Source: an uncultured Bacilli bacterium (GTDB lineage: Bacteria; Bacillota_I; Bacilli_A; RF39; UBA660). From it: a stretch of DNA of 33,781 bases. Positions 24,286 through 31,921 of this stretch are shown here, piece by piece. The translations under genes and the position numbers were made by a program. The DNA lies in assembly GCA_934162555.1 (NCBI GenBank), contig CAKPJE010000002.1, positions 1 through 33,781 of the forward strand, in the 5' to 3' direction. Position 1 is the stretch's first letter, and the number at the start of each line of letters is the position of its first letter. The notes under the pieces were generated by a model that did no database searches, was not told the DNA's origin, and saw only the letters and a list, made by a program, of their open reading frames with translations.

Positions 24286-24718
24286 TAAATTTTTTTATAA
24301 GAATATTTATGAAACAAGTGTACCATTTATGAAGATAAATAATTGGTATGAAAAACATTTTGGTTCGTTTTTGATTTTTAAGAATAATGATGTACCAGTT
24401 TTTAAAGAAAAATTATCATATAATTCAGCAGAAGCTTATTTGGACGGTGTTAAGTTAAATGTAGAAAATAATTATTTGATTCCTTCAATGGGTACTGGAT
24501 TAGTATTATTCATTGGGGAAAAAGAAAATTATGGTGATACGGTTATAGTATCACTTAATACTGGTATTGATGTTTGGTATGCTAATATTAATTCAAGTGT
24601 GAAATTGTATGATTATGTTAAAGAGGGAGAACTTATAGGAACCTCTAAAGATAACACCATTTATCTAGTTTTTAAAAAAGATGGGAATATACTTAATTAT
24701 GAAGAATATATACATTAA
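24203..24718 (+). CDS. spoIVFA: SpoIVFA-like regulator with degenerate LytM/M23 fold
   Basis: This 171-residue protein has an N-terminal membrane helix (4-22) and a C-terminal domain that follows the M23 (LytM) beta fold: IPSMGTGLVLFIGEKENYG, DTVIVSLNTGIDVWYANINS, VKLYDYVKEGELIGTS. The zinc ligands of active M23 enzymes (HxxxD and HxH) are missing, as in SpoIVFA. In Bacillus SpoIVFA tethers and inhibits the SpoIVFB protease until a forespore signal arrives. The start lies 83 bases inside mreD and the end overlaps spoIVFB, which fits tight coupling of the pair. Confidence 0.8.
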   Translation: MRKISKILVVIIITLGILIGIKTNRQFNKFFYKNIYETSVPFMKINNWYEKHFGSFLIFKNNDVPVFKEKLSYNSAEAYLDGVKLNVENNYLIPSMGTGLVLFIGEKENYGDTVIVSLNTGIDVWYANINSSVKLYDYVKEGELIGTSKDNTIYLVFKKDGNILNYEEYIH

Positions 24719-25406
24719 TCCTTTGTTTTATATTTTCTCGTTTATTTTACTAGTTACAGGCTTTTTTAAGCCTTTTTTATTTATGATGATTTATTTGATA
24801 ATTCATGAATTAGGTCATATAATTGTGTCATTTTGCTTTGGTTATAAAATTATAAAAATTAATGTTTATCCTTGTGGTTTATTAACTGTATTTGATATGA
24901 AATTAAATGATTCGAGTTTTAAAAATTTATTGATCGCTCTTAGTGGTCCGATTTTTCAGATTGTGTGCTATTTGGTTTTAAAGAAATATTATGAGATTCA
25001 TATGTTTTTACTTATTTTAAATTTACTTCCTATACATCCACTGGATGGTTCAAAGATATTTAGTACTTTTTTATATTTTTTATTTCCTTATAAAACGAGT
25101 AATAATATATTATTTTTTGTTAGTTATATTTTATCTTTATTTATTTTGATGTATTTTATTTTTAATTTTAATTTACTTTATTTGCTCATTTTTATTATTT
25201 TATTTATTAGAACAATTGATCTTTATAAGAATAGGGATTATTTATTTAATTTGTTTGTATTGGAGAGAGTATTATATAATTTTAAATATATGTTTTTCAA
25301 AAAAATTAATAGTATAAATGATATGTATAAGGGGAAATATCATTATATAAGGTTTAAGAATAATTATATAGATGAGAAGAAGTACTTGAAATATTTTTAT
25401 AAATAG
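24699..25406 (+). CDS. spoIVFB: SpoIVFB-type intramembrane site-2 metalloprotease
   Basis: Read from ATG 24699, this is a 235-residue membrane protein starting MKNIYINPLF, similar to the HVHPLF-type start of SpoIVFB. The catalytic HELGH is at residues 36-40 inside the second helix, and the third zinc ligand Asp116 is in LPIHPLDGSKIF. This is the M50 protease that cuts pro-sigma-K in the mother cell, switching on late sporulation genes. An upstream in-frame ATG at 24681 adds six residues and cannot be excluded. The gene overlaps spoIVFA by 20 bases. In Bacillus subtilis rplU-ysxB-rpmA follow, but here they do not. Confidence 0.92.
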   Translation: MKNIYINPLFYIFSFILLVTGFFKPFLFMMIYLIIHELGHIIVSFCFGYKIIKINVYPCGLLTVFDMKLNDSSFKNLLIALSGPIFQIVCYLVLKKYYEIHMFLLILNLLPIHPLDGSKIFSTFLYFLFPYKTSNNILFFVSYILSLFILMYFIFNFNLLYLLIFIILFIRTIDLYKNRDYLFNLFVLERVLYNFKYMFFKKINSINDMYKGKYHYIRFKNNYIDEKKYLKYFYK

Positions 25407-25414
25407 TGTATAAT
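25386..25414 (+). promoter_or_regulatory. Sigma-A promoter at the end of spoIVFB
   Basis: TTGAAA (25386-25391), an exact 17-base spacer and a perfect TATAAT (25409-25414). The -35 lies within the last spoIVFB codons. The start point near 25421 gives a leader of about 165 bases before the gene at 25588. Confidence 0.8.
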
Positions 25415-25445
25415 TCAAGTAAGATATGAAAGGTTTGTTGATAAC

Positions 25446-25481
25446 ATGAAACCACTAATACATACATACATGTATTACTAA
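25446..25481 (+). CDS. Possible 11-residue leader peptide
   Basis: The ORF MKPLIHTYMYY ends at TAA 25479. Three of its last four sense codons are tyrosine (TAC ATG TAT TAC), and its 3' half lies in a perfect eight-pair hairpin. AAAGG is about 12 bases upstream, longer than ideal. It could be a regulatory leader peptide or chance. Confidence 0.3.
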   Translation: MKPLIHTYMYY

Positions 25482-25519
25482 ATAAAAAAATAAAAATAAT
25501 TTTTGTTGATAACTATATT

Positions 25520-25555
25520 GGGAACAGGGAATATATAGATACTGGTCCTCTTTTT
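25520..25555 (+). terminator. Attenuator-like hairpin in the leader
   Basis: GGGAACAG (25520-25527) pairs with CTGGTCCT (25542-25549) with one mismatch and one wobble, followed by CTTTTT. It lies between the promoter and the gene, so it would act as a conditional terminator if real. Confidence 0.45.
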
Positions 25556-25587
25556 GGTGGTTTAAAAAATATAGAAGGAGGAAGTAT

Positions 25588-27366
25588 ATGAAGAATAGTA
25601 AAAAAATAATTTTAGTTATGGTATCTATAATATGTATAGTAATTTTATTGGTTGGATCAATTGCTTATTATAGGATAGTGGTAAATGGAAGTATAAAGGG
25701 AAGTACTGGTAATGCAGTATTTGTTTTAAGAGATAGCGATAATAGTGTATGGGATAATAAGGTAATAGATTTAGGTAAAATAAATCCTGGAGATAGTGGA
25801 GAGTTTACTGTTACGATGGATGCTAGTGGATCTAGTGTAGATATGTATGCAACATTAGAGATAGAAAGGACAAATTTACCAACTAACTTGAAATTTTATA
25901 CAACATCAGATCATAAGAGTGAATTACACAAGTACTATAGTTTCTTAGAAAATAATGTAACGAATAGTGAAACATTAACTATATATTGGTATTGGAATCC
26001 ATATATAAGTGATGAAGAAGATAATAAATTTATAAATGTATCTAATTTAGAAGCAAATGTTAGGGTAAGTGCAGTACAAATAAGTGAATATGCAATGATG
26101 AAGAATGGTAATGGTGTTACAAGTGATAGTAGATTATATTTTTGGAAAGATACTTATAGACCATATATAAGAACAATAACATTTGGTAATGATTTGAGTA
26201 ATTTACCAAGTAGTTGTACAGAAGAAAACTTATGTTTTGATGTATCAGAAAGTAATAGTAAAAAGAAAGTATATGCTTATTTAATAGATAGTGGATTAAA
26301 AATGAATAATCAATTTACTTTATACAATTTGTATATAGTAAGTGAAGCACCAATATTTGCACCATCTGACTGTTCATTATTCTTTGCGGGATTTAATAGT
26401 TTAGTTAGTATAAATTATAATGATAATTTTAATACATCAAAAGTAACAAATATGAGTTATATGTTTTTACCAATCATATCTGTAGATTGGAGTAATGTTG
26501 TTACTTTAACATCAAGTATTAAAAATGTTAAACCATCATTTTTAAATAATAAAAGGAATGATATTAAAACAGAATTGCTTGCACTACCTCCAAGCGGTGA
26601 TATGATAATCTTTGGAAATTACTACTCCTCACTGACTGAACTAAACCTTAGCTCATTTAATACAAAAAATGTAGTAAATATGAAATATATGTTTACAAAA
26701 AATGATACTCTAATCAGTTTGAATTTAAGTAATTTTAATACAATTAATGTTGAGAATTTAGAGGGGTTATTTTATGAGTGCATAGGTATTAGCAAATTGA
26801 ATTTAAAAAGTTTTAATACATCAAAAACAATGAATATGCAAATGATGTTTTCTGGTTGTCAATCATTAACGAATTTAGGCATAAGTAGTTTTAATACATC
26901 AAATGTAACAAATATGCGTAGGATGTTTGATGGTTGCGAATCCTTAACAAAATTAGATTTAAGTAGTTTTAATACTTTAAAAGTAACAGATATGAGTAGT
27001 ATGTTTTCTGATTGTTCATCCTTAACAAGTCTAGATTTAGGTAATTTTAATACATCGAATGTAACAAATATGAATATGATGTTTGTGGGTTGCGAATCCT
27101 TGACAAATATAGATTTAAGTAATTTTAATACATCGAAAGTAACAGATATGGGTTATATGTTTTCTGACTGTACTAAAATTCAATTAAAAATTACAGTTAT
27201 GAATCCAAATATGACATCTTATGATAGTATATTGGATGGAGAAGCACTTAACGATACAAATGCTTATGCTATAATAAGTTATACAGAGAGTACACAATCT
27301 ATTGCTACAGCTATGAAAAATACTTGTAATAATTCATCTAAAATAACATTGAAACAAATTTCATAA
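25588..27366 (+). CDS. BspA-family LRR surface protein with one TasA-like domain
   Basis: This 592-residue protein has a membrane segment (7-27), one TasA-like beta domain (about 34-160), a cap region (about 165-275) and about eight DUF285 LRR units (one degenerate near 280, then seven from 349 to 535). The domain series IDLGKINPGDSGEFTVTMD, LKFYTTSDHKSEL and TLTIYWYWN matches the 161-residue protein at 15571 and, more distantly, the doubled domains at 3107 and 5253. The cap shares FWKDTYRPYIRTITF, SSCTEENLCFD and VYAYLID with both. A stretch of about 60 residues (295-348) interrupts the repeats. AAGGAGGA precedes the ATG. It is a probable secreted or membrane-held adhesin; function is unproven. 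Confidence 0.85.
   Translation: MKNSKKIILVMVSIICIVILLVGSIAYYRIVVNGSIKGSTGNAVFVLRDSDNSVWDNKVIDLGKINPGDSGEFTVTMDASGSSVDMYATLEIERTNLPTNLKFYTTSDHKSELHKYYSFLENNVTNSETLTIYWYWNPYISDEEDNKFINVSNLEANVRVSAVQISEYAMMKNGNGVTSDSRLYFWKDTYRPYIRTITFGNDLSNLPSSCTEENLCFDVSESNSKKKVYAYLIDSGLKMNNQFTLYNLYIVSEAPIFAPSDCSLFFAGFNSLVSINYNDNFNTSKVTNMSYMFLPIISVDWSNVVTLTSSIKNVKPSFLNNKRNDIKTELLALPPSGDMIIFGNYYSSLTELNLSSFNTKNVVNMKYMFTKNDTLISLNLSNFNTINVENLEGLFYECIGISKLNLKSFNTSKTMNMQMMFSGCQSLTNLGISSFNTSNVTNMRRMFDGCESLTKLDLSSFNTLKVTDMSSMFSDCSSLTSLDLGNFNTSNVTNMNMMFVGCESLTNIDLSNFNTSKVTDMGYMFSDCTKIQLKITVMNPNMTSYDSILDGEALNDTNAYAIISYTESTQSIATAMKNTCNNSSKITLKQIS
26632..27192 (+). repeat. DUF285/BspA leucine-rich repeat array, seven units
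   Basis: Units of 78 bases encode LxLSxFNTxxVxxMxxMFxxC, more diverged from each other than in the tandem pair at 4130 and 6297. Confidence 0.88.
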
Positions 27367-27392
27367 AAAAGAGTTCAGATTTGAACTCTTTT
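27367..27392. terminator. Bidirectional terminator between the LRR gene and the PASTA gene
   Basis: AAAAGAGTTCA and TGAACTCTTTT form a perfect 11-pair stem with loop GATT, with T-runs on both strands. The PASTA stop codon touches its end. Confidence 0.9.
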
Positions 27393-29079
27393 AACTTGTT
27401 ATAGTAACAACATAAGTTTTTCCCTGTGTTACCTTAGTACCATTTTTAACACTTGAATTTTCATGAATAAAACCAGCATTATTGTAAGTGTTGCTTGCTT
27501 TGGTAACAAAAGTAAATATAACTCCAGGATATTTTTTATTAAACAAACTCTTTAAATTTTCAATAGTTTTAGAAGCATTATTAATAACTAAATCAGTTTC
27601 ATTTATTTCAATAGTAAACGTTTTAGCAATACCACTACTTAATGAAATCTTAACATAAGTTCCCTCAGCAACCTGTCTTGAAGCATTAATTGTTTGCGTA
27701 ACGCCAATATCTTTATCAGTATTAATAGTATAACCATAATAATTAAATGAACAATTTAAGTTTAATGATCTACATTTACTCTCAATATCAGACTTCTTCA
27801 TTCCTTTAAAATTAGGCATTGTAACAGCTTTACCATTTGATATAGTTAAAGTTATAACATCAGAATCAGAAATAACATCATCTTCATTATGTGAAGACTT
27901 AATTAAACCATTTTTCGGAACAGTATTACTGAAACTATAATTTATATCATATTTAATACCATTATTTGAAGCCCATATTTTAAAATCAGATAAATTAGTA
28001 AATTTGATCATTTTTAAAGAACCCTTACTGGTAGTAATAATAATAGTAGTTCCTTGTTCTATAACATCATTTTCTTTATAGTTAGTATCTATTATTTTAC
28101 CAATCTCATATTCCTTATTATAATCTTCTTTATATTCAACATTCAAATTATTATCAGTTAGCCATTTTGTAATTTCTTCCTTTGACATTCCTTTTAAGTT
28201 AGGAACTATAATACTTTTCCCCTTAGAAACATATATAGTAACACTATCATTTTCATTTAGCTTAGTATTTTCATCAATACTTTGTTTAAAAATTAAATTT
28301 TTATCTATATCATTGTAATTATATTCTATAGTATATTTAATGCCATTCATGTCTAACCATAATTTAGCTTCGAATAATGATTTATTTACTAAATTAGCCA
28401 TTTCTATCTCTTTAAAAGGTGACTTTACAACCTCAACAATTAATTTATCATTTCTCTTAATATTACCGGTTAAAGATTGACTTATTATTTTATTTGGTTC
28501 ATTATCATTAGTAACAAATTTTATTTCAACATTATTAAAATAGTTATTATTTATAAATTTTACTAATTCTTCAATATCTTCACCAACAAAAGAAGGAAGT
28601 GTAATACTTAAATCATAGTTAGGGCCATTAGAAATAATTAATTCTATTTCTTTAATGTTATCTAATGATTCATTTATTAGATTTTGATTTATAACATAAT
28701 ATTTTGGTATATAATCACTATAATCATATTTTTCAATAATATTAATATTATTTTCTTTTGCATAACTTAAAGCTTCAGTTAAAGATTTATTTTGTAAATT
28801 TTGAATATATTTTGTTTCTTTTTTAGTATTACCTGTAGGACGGGCAAATGTATAAGCATTAAAACCAGTTAAACAAATAATAAGCAGTGCAATAAAGTTG
28901 TACATTTTTATTTTTTTACTAGGCATTAGTAGTAAGATTGACATTAAACTAACTAATAAAGCTGTAATAAGTAAATTTAAATTTCCCTTTTGCATATTTA
29001 TTATGATAAATACTAGGAAACTTAAAGTTACAATGATTGCTAAAATTATTAAAATTTTTGATTGTTTTTTATTTTCCAT
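27391..29079 (-). CDS. Multi-PASTA membrane protein without a kinase domain
   Basis: This 562-residue protein has three N-terminal hydrophobic helices (about 9-28, 33-52, 58-76) followed by about seven PASTA-type repeats spanning 98-562. Recognisable PASTA cores are VPNLKGMSKEEITKWLTDNN, MPNFKGMKKSDIESKCRSLN and VNKSLFEAKLWLDMNGIKY. Each ends in a strand such as VTIYVSKGK, VKISLSSGI or ITLTISNGK. PASTA repeats bind muropeptides or lipid II in PrkC/StkP kinases and some PBPs. Here no kinase or transpeptidase domain is attached, so it may be a wall sensor, scaffold or partner of another protein. GGTGAT is upstream of the ATG and a TATAAT at 29100-29095 may be its -10. Two of the repeats are degenerate. 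Confidence 0.87.
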   Translation of the reverse strand: MENKKQSKILIILAIIVTLSFLVFIIINMQKGNLNLLITALLVSLMSILLLMPSKKIKMYNFIALLIICLTGFNAYTFARPTGNTKKETKYIQNLQNKSLTEALSYAKENNINIIEKYDYSDYIPKYYVINQNLINESLDNIKEIELIISNGPNYDLSITLPSFVGEDIEELVKFINNNYFNNVEIKFVTNDNEPNKIISQSLTGNIKRNDKLIVEVVKSPFKEIEMANLVNKSLFEAKLWLDMNGIKYTIEYNYNDIDKNLIFKQSIDENTKLNENDSVTIYVSKGKSIIVPNLKGMSKEEITKWLTDNNLNVEYKEDYNKEYEIGKIIDTNYKENDVIEQGTTIIITTSKGSLKMIKFTNLSDFKIWASNNGIKYDINYSFSNTVPKNGLIKSSHNEDDVISDSDVITLTISNGKAVTMPNFKGMKKSDIESKCRSLNLNCSFNYYGYTINTDKDIGVTQTINASRQVAEGTYVKISLSSGIAKTFTIEINETDLVINNASKTIENLKSLFNKKYPGVIFTFVTKASNTYNNAGFIHENSSVKNGTKVTQGKTYVVTITS

Positions 29080-29138
29080 AAGATCACCATAACCATTATA
29101 TCATGACTTTGATAAAATAAAAAAATTTTTACTTCAAT

Positions 29139-29167
29139 TTGACATATTTTTATAAATAAAGTATTAT
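29139..29167 (+). promoter_or_regulatory. Sigma-A promoter for the zinc-ribbon protein gene
   Basis: A perfect TTGACA (29139-29144), a 17-base spacer and TATTAT (29162-29167), 24 bases before the ATG at 29192. Confidence 0.8.
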
Positions 29168-29191
29168 TTATATAGTGATGAGGTGATAGTT

Positions 29192-30100
29192 ATGTTATAT
29201 GGACCAGGAGGACCAGAACCACATGGTGGTTATGGTCATGAACCACATGGACCACACGGATGTTGTCATGGACCACACGGACCAGGTGGATGGTATGGTA
29301 GACCTTGGGGTCCACCACCAGGACCATGGGGTCCACCACCAGGACCATGGGGTCCACCACCAGGACCATGGGGTCCACCACCAAGATTTTTCTACGGTGC
29401 TGTCAGCAAAAGTAATAAAATTGATTATATGAAGACTATAGATTATGATGGTGAAGGTAAAAAATATTATAGTGCTTGTGCTTGTAAAAATTGTACAGAA
29501 CCATTTGCTGTAGATTATCGTTTAATTAAAAATCTTACATTTATTTGCACTAGTGATTTAGGGTTTAAAAATGGTACATTTTATAGTGATAATAAAATAG
29601 ATGGATACTTTAAATTTGAAATTGTATGTCCATCGTGTGATAAAGCAACACCATTCTTTATAAAAGTACGTAAGTTACCAAAATTTGTTTTAGATTATTA
29701 TTTAAAAGAAACTAAAAGTGTCGAATATACTATTAAATATTCATATGATAACTTCTATGCACCATTTAATGTAACATATGATACATGTGGTACAACAATA
29801 AAAGGATTATATGAAAAAATTAATTCATTACATTTTGATGCAATTGATCATGATGATAAAAAAATACCAACTTCTTTAGAAAAAATGAATGATGCAGTTA
29901 CGAAAGAATATACTAAGAAAAGTGGTAAAAATGTTACTATAAATATGGACTCTGTTCATGAAAATTTAAAAAAAGAAATAGAAGTAAATAAATTAAAATT
30001 GTTAAAATATTTAATTAAAAGTAATGGTTTATTAGGATTTAAGGAATATGTAGGCGCAAGTAATCAAACCAAAAATGAACTTAAATTGCTTTCGAGATAG
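29192..30100 (+). CDS. Gly/Pro/His-rich protein with zinc-ribbon cysteines, unknown function
   Basis: Read from ATG 29192 with GAGGTGA at 29180-29186, this is a 302-residue protein; a GTG nine bases upstream lies within the ribosome site and is rejected. Residues 1-65 are low complexity: His/Gly/Pro stretches such as HEPHGPHGCCHGPHGPGG, then WGPPPGP repeated almost four times. Residues about 80-160 hold CACKNC and CPSC, the two knuckles of a probable zinc ribbon, with a beta strand FKFEIVCPSC between. The remaining 140 residues are mostly alpha and Lys-rich. There is no signal peptide. The N-terminal composition recalls spore coat or metal-binding proteins; the family is not recognised. It has its own promoter and terminator. 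Confidence 0.8.
   Translation: MLYGPGGPEPHGGYGHEPHGPHGCCHGPHGPGGWYGRPWGPPPGPWGPPPGPWGPPPGPWGPPPRFFYGAVSKSNKIDYMKTIDYDGEGKKYYSACACKNCTEPFAVDYRLIKNLTFICTSDLGFKNGTFYSDNKIDGYFKFEIVCPSCDKATPFFIKVRKLPKFVLDYYLKETKSVEYTIKYSYDNFYAPFNVTYDTCGTTIKGLYEKINSLHFDAIDHDDKKIPTSLEKMNDAVTKEYTKKSGKNVTINMDSVHENLKKEIEVNKLKLLKYLIKSNGLLGFKEYVGASNQTKNELKLLSR
29306..29386 (+). repeat. 21-bp tandem repeat encoding WGPPPGP
   Basis: Three full and one partial near-exact 21-base units starting at 29306, 29327, 29348 and 29369. The near-zero divergence, in a GC-rich patch within an AT-rich genome, points to copy-number change by slippage. Confidence 0.93.
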
Positions 30101-30124
30101 GAATACATTTGTATTCCTATTTTA
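30097..30124 (+). terminator. Terminator after the zinc-ribbon protein gene
   Basis: ATAGGAATAC and GTATTCCTAT form a perfect ten-pair stem with loop ATTT and then TTTT. The stem begins inside the stop codon. Confidence 0.88.
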
Positions 30125-30165
30125 ACTATTAGTTGAAAGTGACATTAATAAATTTACTATGATGT

Positions 30166-30171
30166 TATAAT
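30166..30171 (+). promoter_or_regulatory. Extended -10 promoter for the XRE regulator gene
   Basis: A perfect TATAAT with TG one base upstream (30163-30164). No good -35 is seen at the right spacing. Confidence 0.5.
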
Positions 30172-30209
30172 CAAATGTGTCGGTATTTATTATGTAGGAG
30201 ATGTAATCA

Positions 30210-30971
30210 ATGAACGATTTTACTAAAAGTGGAGAATTTATAGCCGATTTGCGCAAATCAAAAGGGATGACACAATCTGAACTTGGTGAATTGGTTGGAG
30301 CAGGAGATAAAACAATTTCCAAATGGGAAAGAGGCATAAATGTTCCAGATGTAATTATGTTAAGTAATTTAGCCAAGATTTTTGATGTTAGCATACATGA
30401 AATATTAAACGGAAAAAGAGATGAAAAATTAAATCCTAAAATTGTTAAATTATACGAGAATAAGAAAATAAGATATTCGGTACTTGCTGTATCAATTGTT
30501 TTTCTAATCTCTTTTATAATTTTAGTAATGTATTTTTGTAATAACTTTGATAAATTTAAGATATATAGGTTTGATAGCAAATCTGATGAATATGAATTAA
30601 CAGGTAATATTTTCCAAGTTGGTAGACACTATGTATTAATAATTGATGACTTTGATGTCTATGATAAAGAAAAATATAAAGATTTTGAAATATATGATTA
30701 TAAGGTTAGTGTCGTTTTGGGCAATACTGAAATAATATCATTATCAAGAATTAATCTAAATAACTCTTCAGAAGCAAAAATAACTTTTAAAGAGCTAGCA
30801 GAAAGAATAAATAAAACTAAAATTTTTGTTTCAAAATTTAGTTTAAAAAAGACAGAATTTAAAGGTGCATTAAAAATTGAACTTATTAATGATAAAGAAA
30901 ATGCGATTGAAGAATATAATTTTAATTGTTTTCTAGAATATCGTAACAATCGAATATACTATATAAAATAA
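30210..30971 (+). CDS. XRE-family transcription regulator with a membrane segment
   Basis: This 253-residue protein has an N-terminal helix-turn-helix of the Cro/CI type (about 8-65: IADLRKSKGMTQSELGELVG, then KTISKWERGINVPD). A membrane helix lies at about 88-110, and a C-terminal domain of about 140 residues is predicted outside. That layout suggests a membrane-tethered regulator whose outer part senses something, passing the signal to the DNA-binding half; the signal and targets are unknown. GGAGAT precedes the ATG. It stands alone between two terminators. The outer domain has no recognised family motif. Confidence 0.85.
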   Translation: MNDFTKSGEFIADLRKSKGMTQSELGELVGAGDKTISKWERGINVPDVIMLSNLAKIFDVSIHEILNGKRDEKLNPKIVKLYENKKIRYSVLAVSIVFLISFIILVMYFCNNFDKFKIYRFDSKSDEYELTGNIFQVGRHYVLIIDDFDVYDKEKYKDFEIYDYKVSVVLGNTEIISLSRINLNNSSEAKITFKELAERINKTKIFVSKFSLKKTEFKGALKIELINDKENAIEEYNFNCFLEYRNNRIYYIK

Positions 30972-31005
30972 GGGAAGGAGCTTGTCGCTCCTTCCTTTCG
31001 CTTTT
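30971..31005 (+). terminator. Terminator after the XRE gene
   Basis: AGGGAAGGAGC (30971-30981) pairs with GCTCCTTCCTT (30987-30997), with one G-U pair and a five-base loop. A T-rich tract TTCGCTTTT follows. Confidence 0.85.
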
Positions 31006-31033
31006 AAATCTACCTCATTCGCTTCAAAAGAGG

Positions 31034-31063
31034 TGGACTATTTTAGACAAAAATTGCTATAAT
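31034..31063 (+). promoter_or_regulatory. Promoter for the secreted protein gene, with a flanking inverted repeat
   Basis: TGGACT (31034-31039), an 18-base spacer and a perfect TATAAT (31058-31063) with TG one base upstream. TACCTC (31011-31016) and GAGGTG (31030-31035) form a short inverted repeat overlapping the -35, which could be an operator. Confidence 0.6.
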
Positions 31064-31090
31064 GGCATCGTAAAAGTAAAGGAGGTATGG

Positions 31091-31921
31091 ATGAAAGAAT
31101 TTAAATTATTTTTACTTATAGCTTTACCACTATTTCTTCTTCCTATAATAGTTCATGCAGATGAAACTTATTATATAGAACATGGTAAAGTTGAAATCAC
31201 AGCAGATGAATATAACAAACTTCTAGGCTTAGGCTTTGAAGAACATGAAATTTATGGCATGAGTGAGCGAGTTTTTAATGAAAACAGAAACTTGACTGGC
31301 GAAGTTATAAATAAGAAAACGCTTGACATGTCAGAATTTCCACAATTGAGTTTAAATCCAGATGAAACAATTGGTGGAGGGGAACTTGTTAATCCAAACA
31401 ACTATGGTTACTGTCAAACAGAATACAAAAAAATGACAGTATATATAATCAGTGTTAATAACGGAGGCTTTTATCGTTATAAGATGACTCTTGAATGGCG
31501 TAAAATGCCATCAACTAGAAGCTGGGACATAATCGCATTAGGCCATGAAACTAATGTTGTACCAGGTATTTCAGCAACATTTGAACAAGAATGGTGCAAG
31601 AGTAGTGGATGCAACAATACATATGAAGGAACTTACTATTCTTATGATAATGCAGAAGTTGTAACATTTAAACTTCCTACTGGTTCACTAACATCAATGA
31701 CTTCATTTTTATACTATCCAGTATTAAGAGTTAATAATAACGAGGTAATAGAAAAAATTACAACTATCGGCGACTATGCACATGCAATAAGTACAGTATC
31801 TACACCACTTAGTCGCAGTGATATAGACTTTTGGGGCGAGATTAGAATACCAGGACATGCAACTAAGTATGACGACATATTGGCTACTGATATCACCCAA
31901 ACAGTGAATTGGGGAGCGTGA
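31091..31921 (+). CDS. Secreted protein of unknown function
   Basis: This 276-residue protein has a signal peptide (LFLLIALPLFLLPIIVHAD; cleavage likely after VHA). The mature part has an Asp/Glu-rich start with ADEYNKLLGLGFEEHEI, then a beta-rich region with the motif YGYCQTEYKKMTVYIISVNN and MTLEWRKMPSTRSWDIIALG. A disulphide may join the cysteines in EWCKSSGCNN. I recall similar tyrosine- and Trp-rich secreted proteins in gut Bacillota but cannot name the family or function. GGAGGT lies five bases before the ATG. It sits behind its own promoter, close to an XRE regulator that is separately terminated. No LPXTG or membrane anchor is visible. Confidence 0.8.
   Translation: MKEFKLFLLIALPLFLLPIIVHADETYYIEHGKVEITADEYNKLLGLGFEEHEIYGMSERVFNENRNLTGEVINKKTLDMSEFPQLSLNPDETIGGGELVNPNNYGYCQTEYKKMTVYIISVNNGGFYRYKMTLEWRKMPSTRSWDIIALGHETNVVPGISATFEQEWCKSSGCNNTYEGTYYSYDNAEVVTFKLPTGSLTSMTSFLYYPVLRVNNNEVIEKITTIGDYAHAISTVSTPLSRSDIDFWGEIRIPGHATKYDDILATDITQTVNWGA

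Larger units (their letters stand above)
25415..25587 (+). promoter_or_regulatory. Structured leader region upstream of the third LRR surface protein
   Basis: The leader holds, in order: an 11-codon ORF (25446-25481) whose end forms a hairpin (TAATACAT and ATGTATTA, loop six); a 12-base direct repeat TTTGTTGATAAC at 25434-25445 and again at 25502-25513; a terminator-like hairpin at 25520-25555; and the ribosome site AGAAGGAGGA. The features suggest attenuation or antitermination. No known riboswitch or T-box motif was recognised. Confidence 0.5.

Noticed and set aside
29199..29432. Alternative frames through the GC-rich repeat (plus 29199-29432, minus 29190-29384)
   Set aside because: They are low-complexity shadows of the 21-bp repeat and end right after it.
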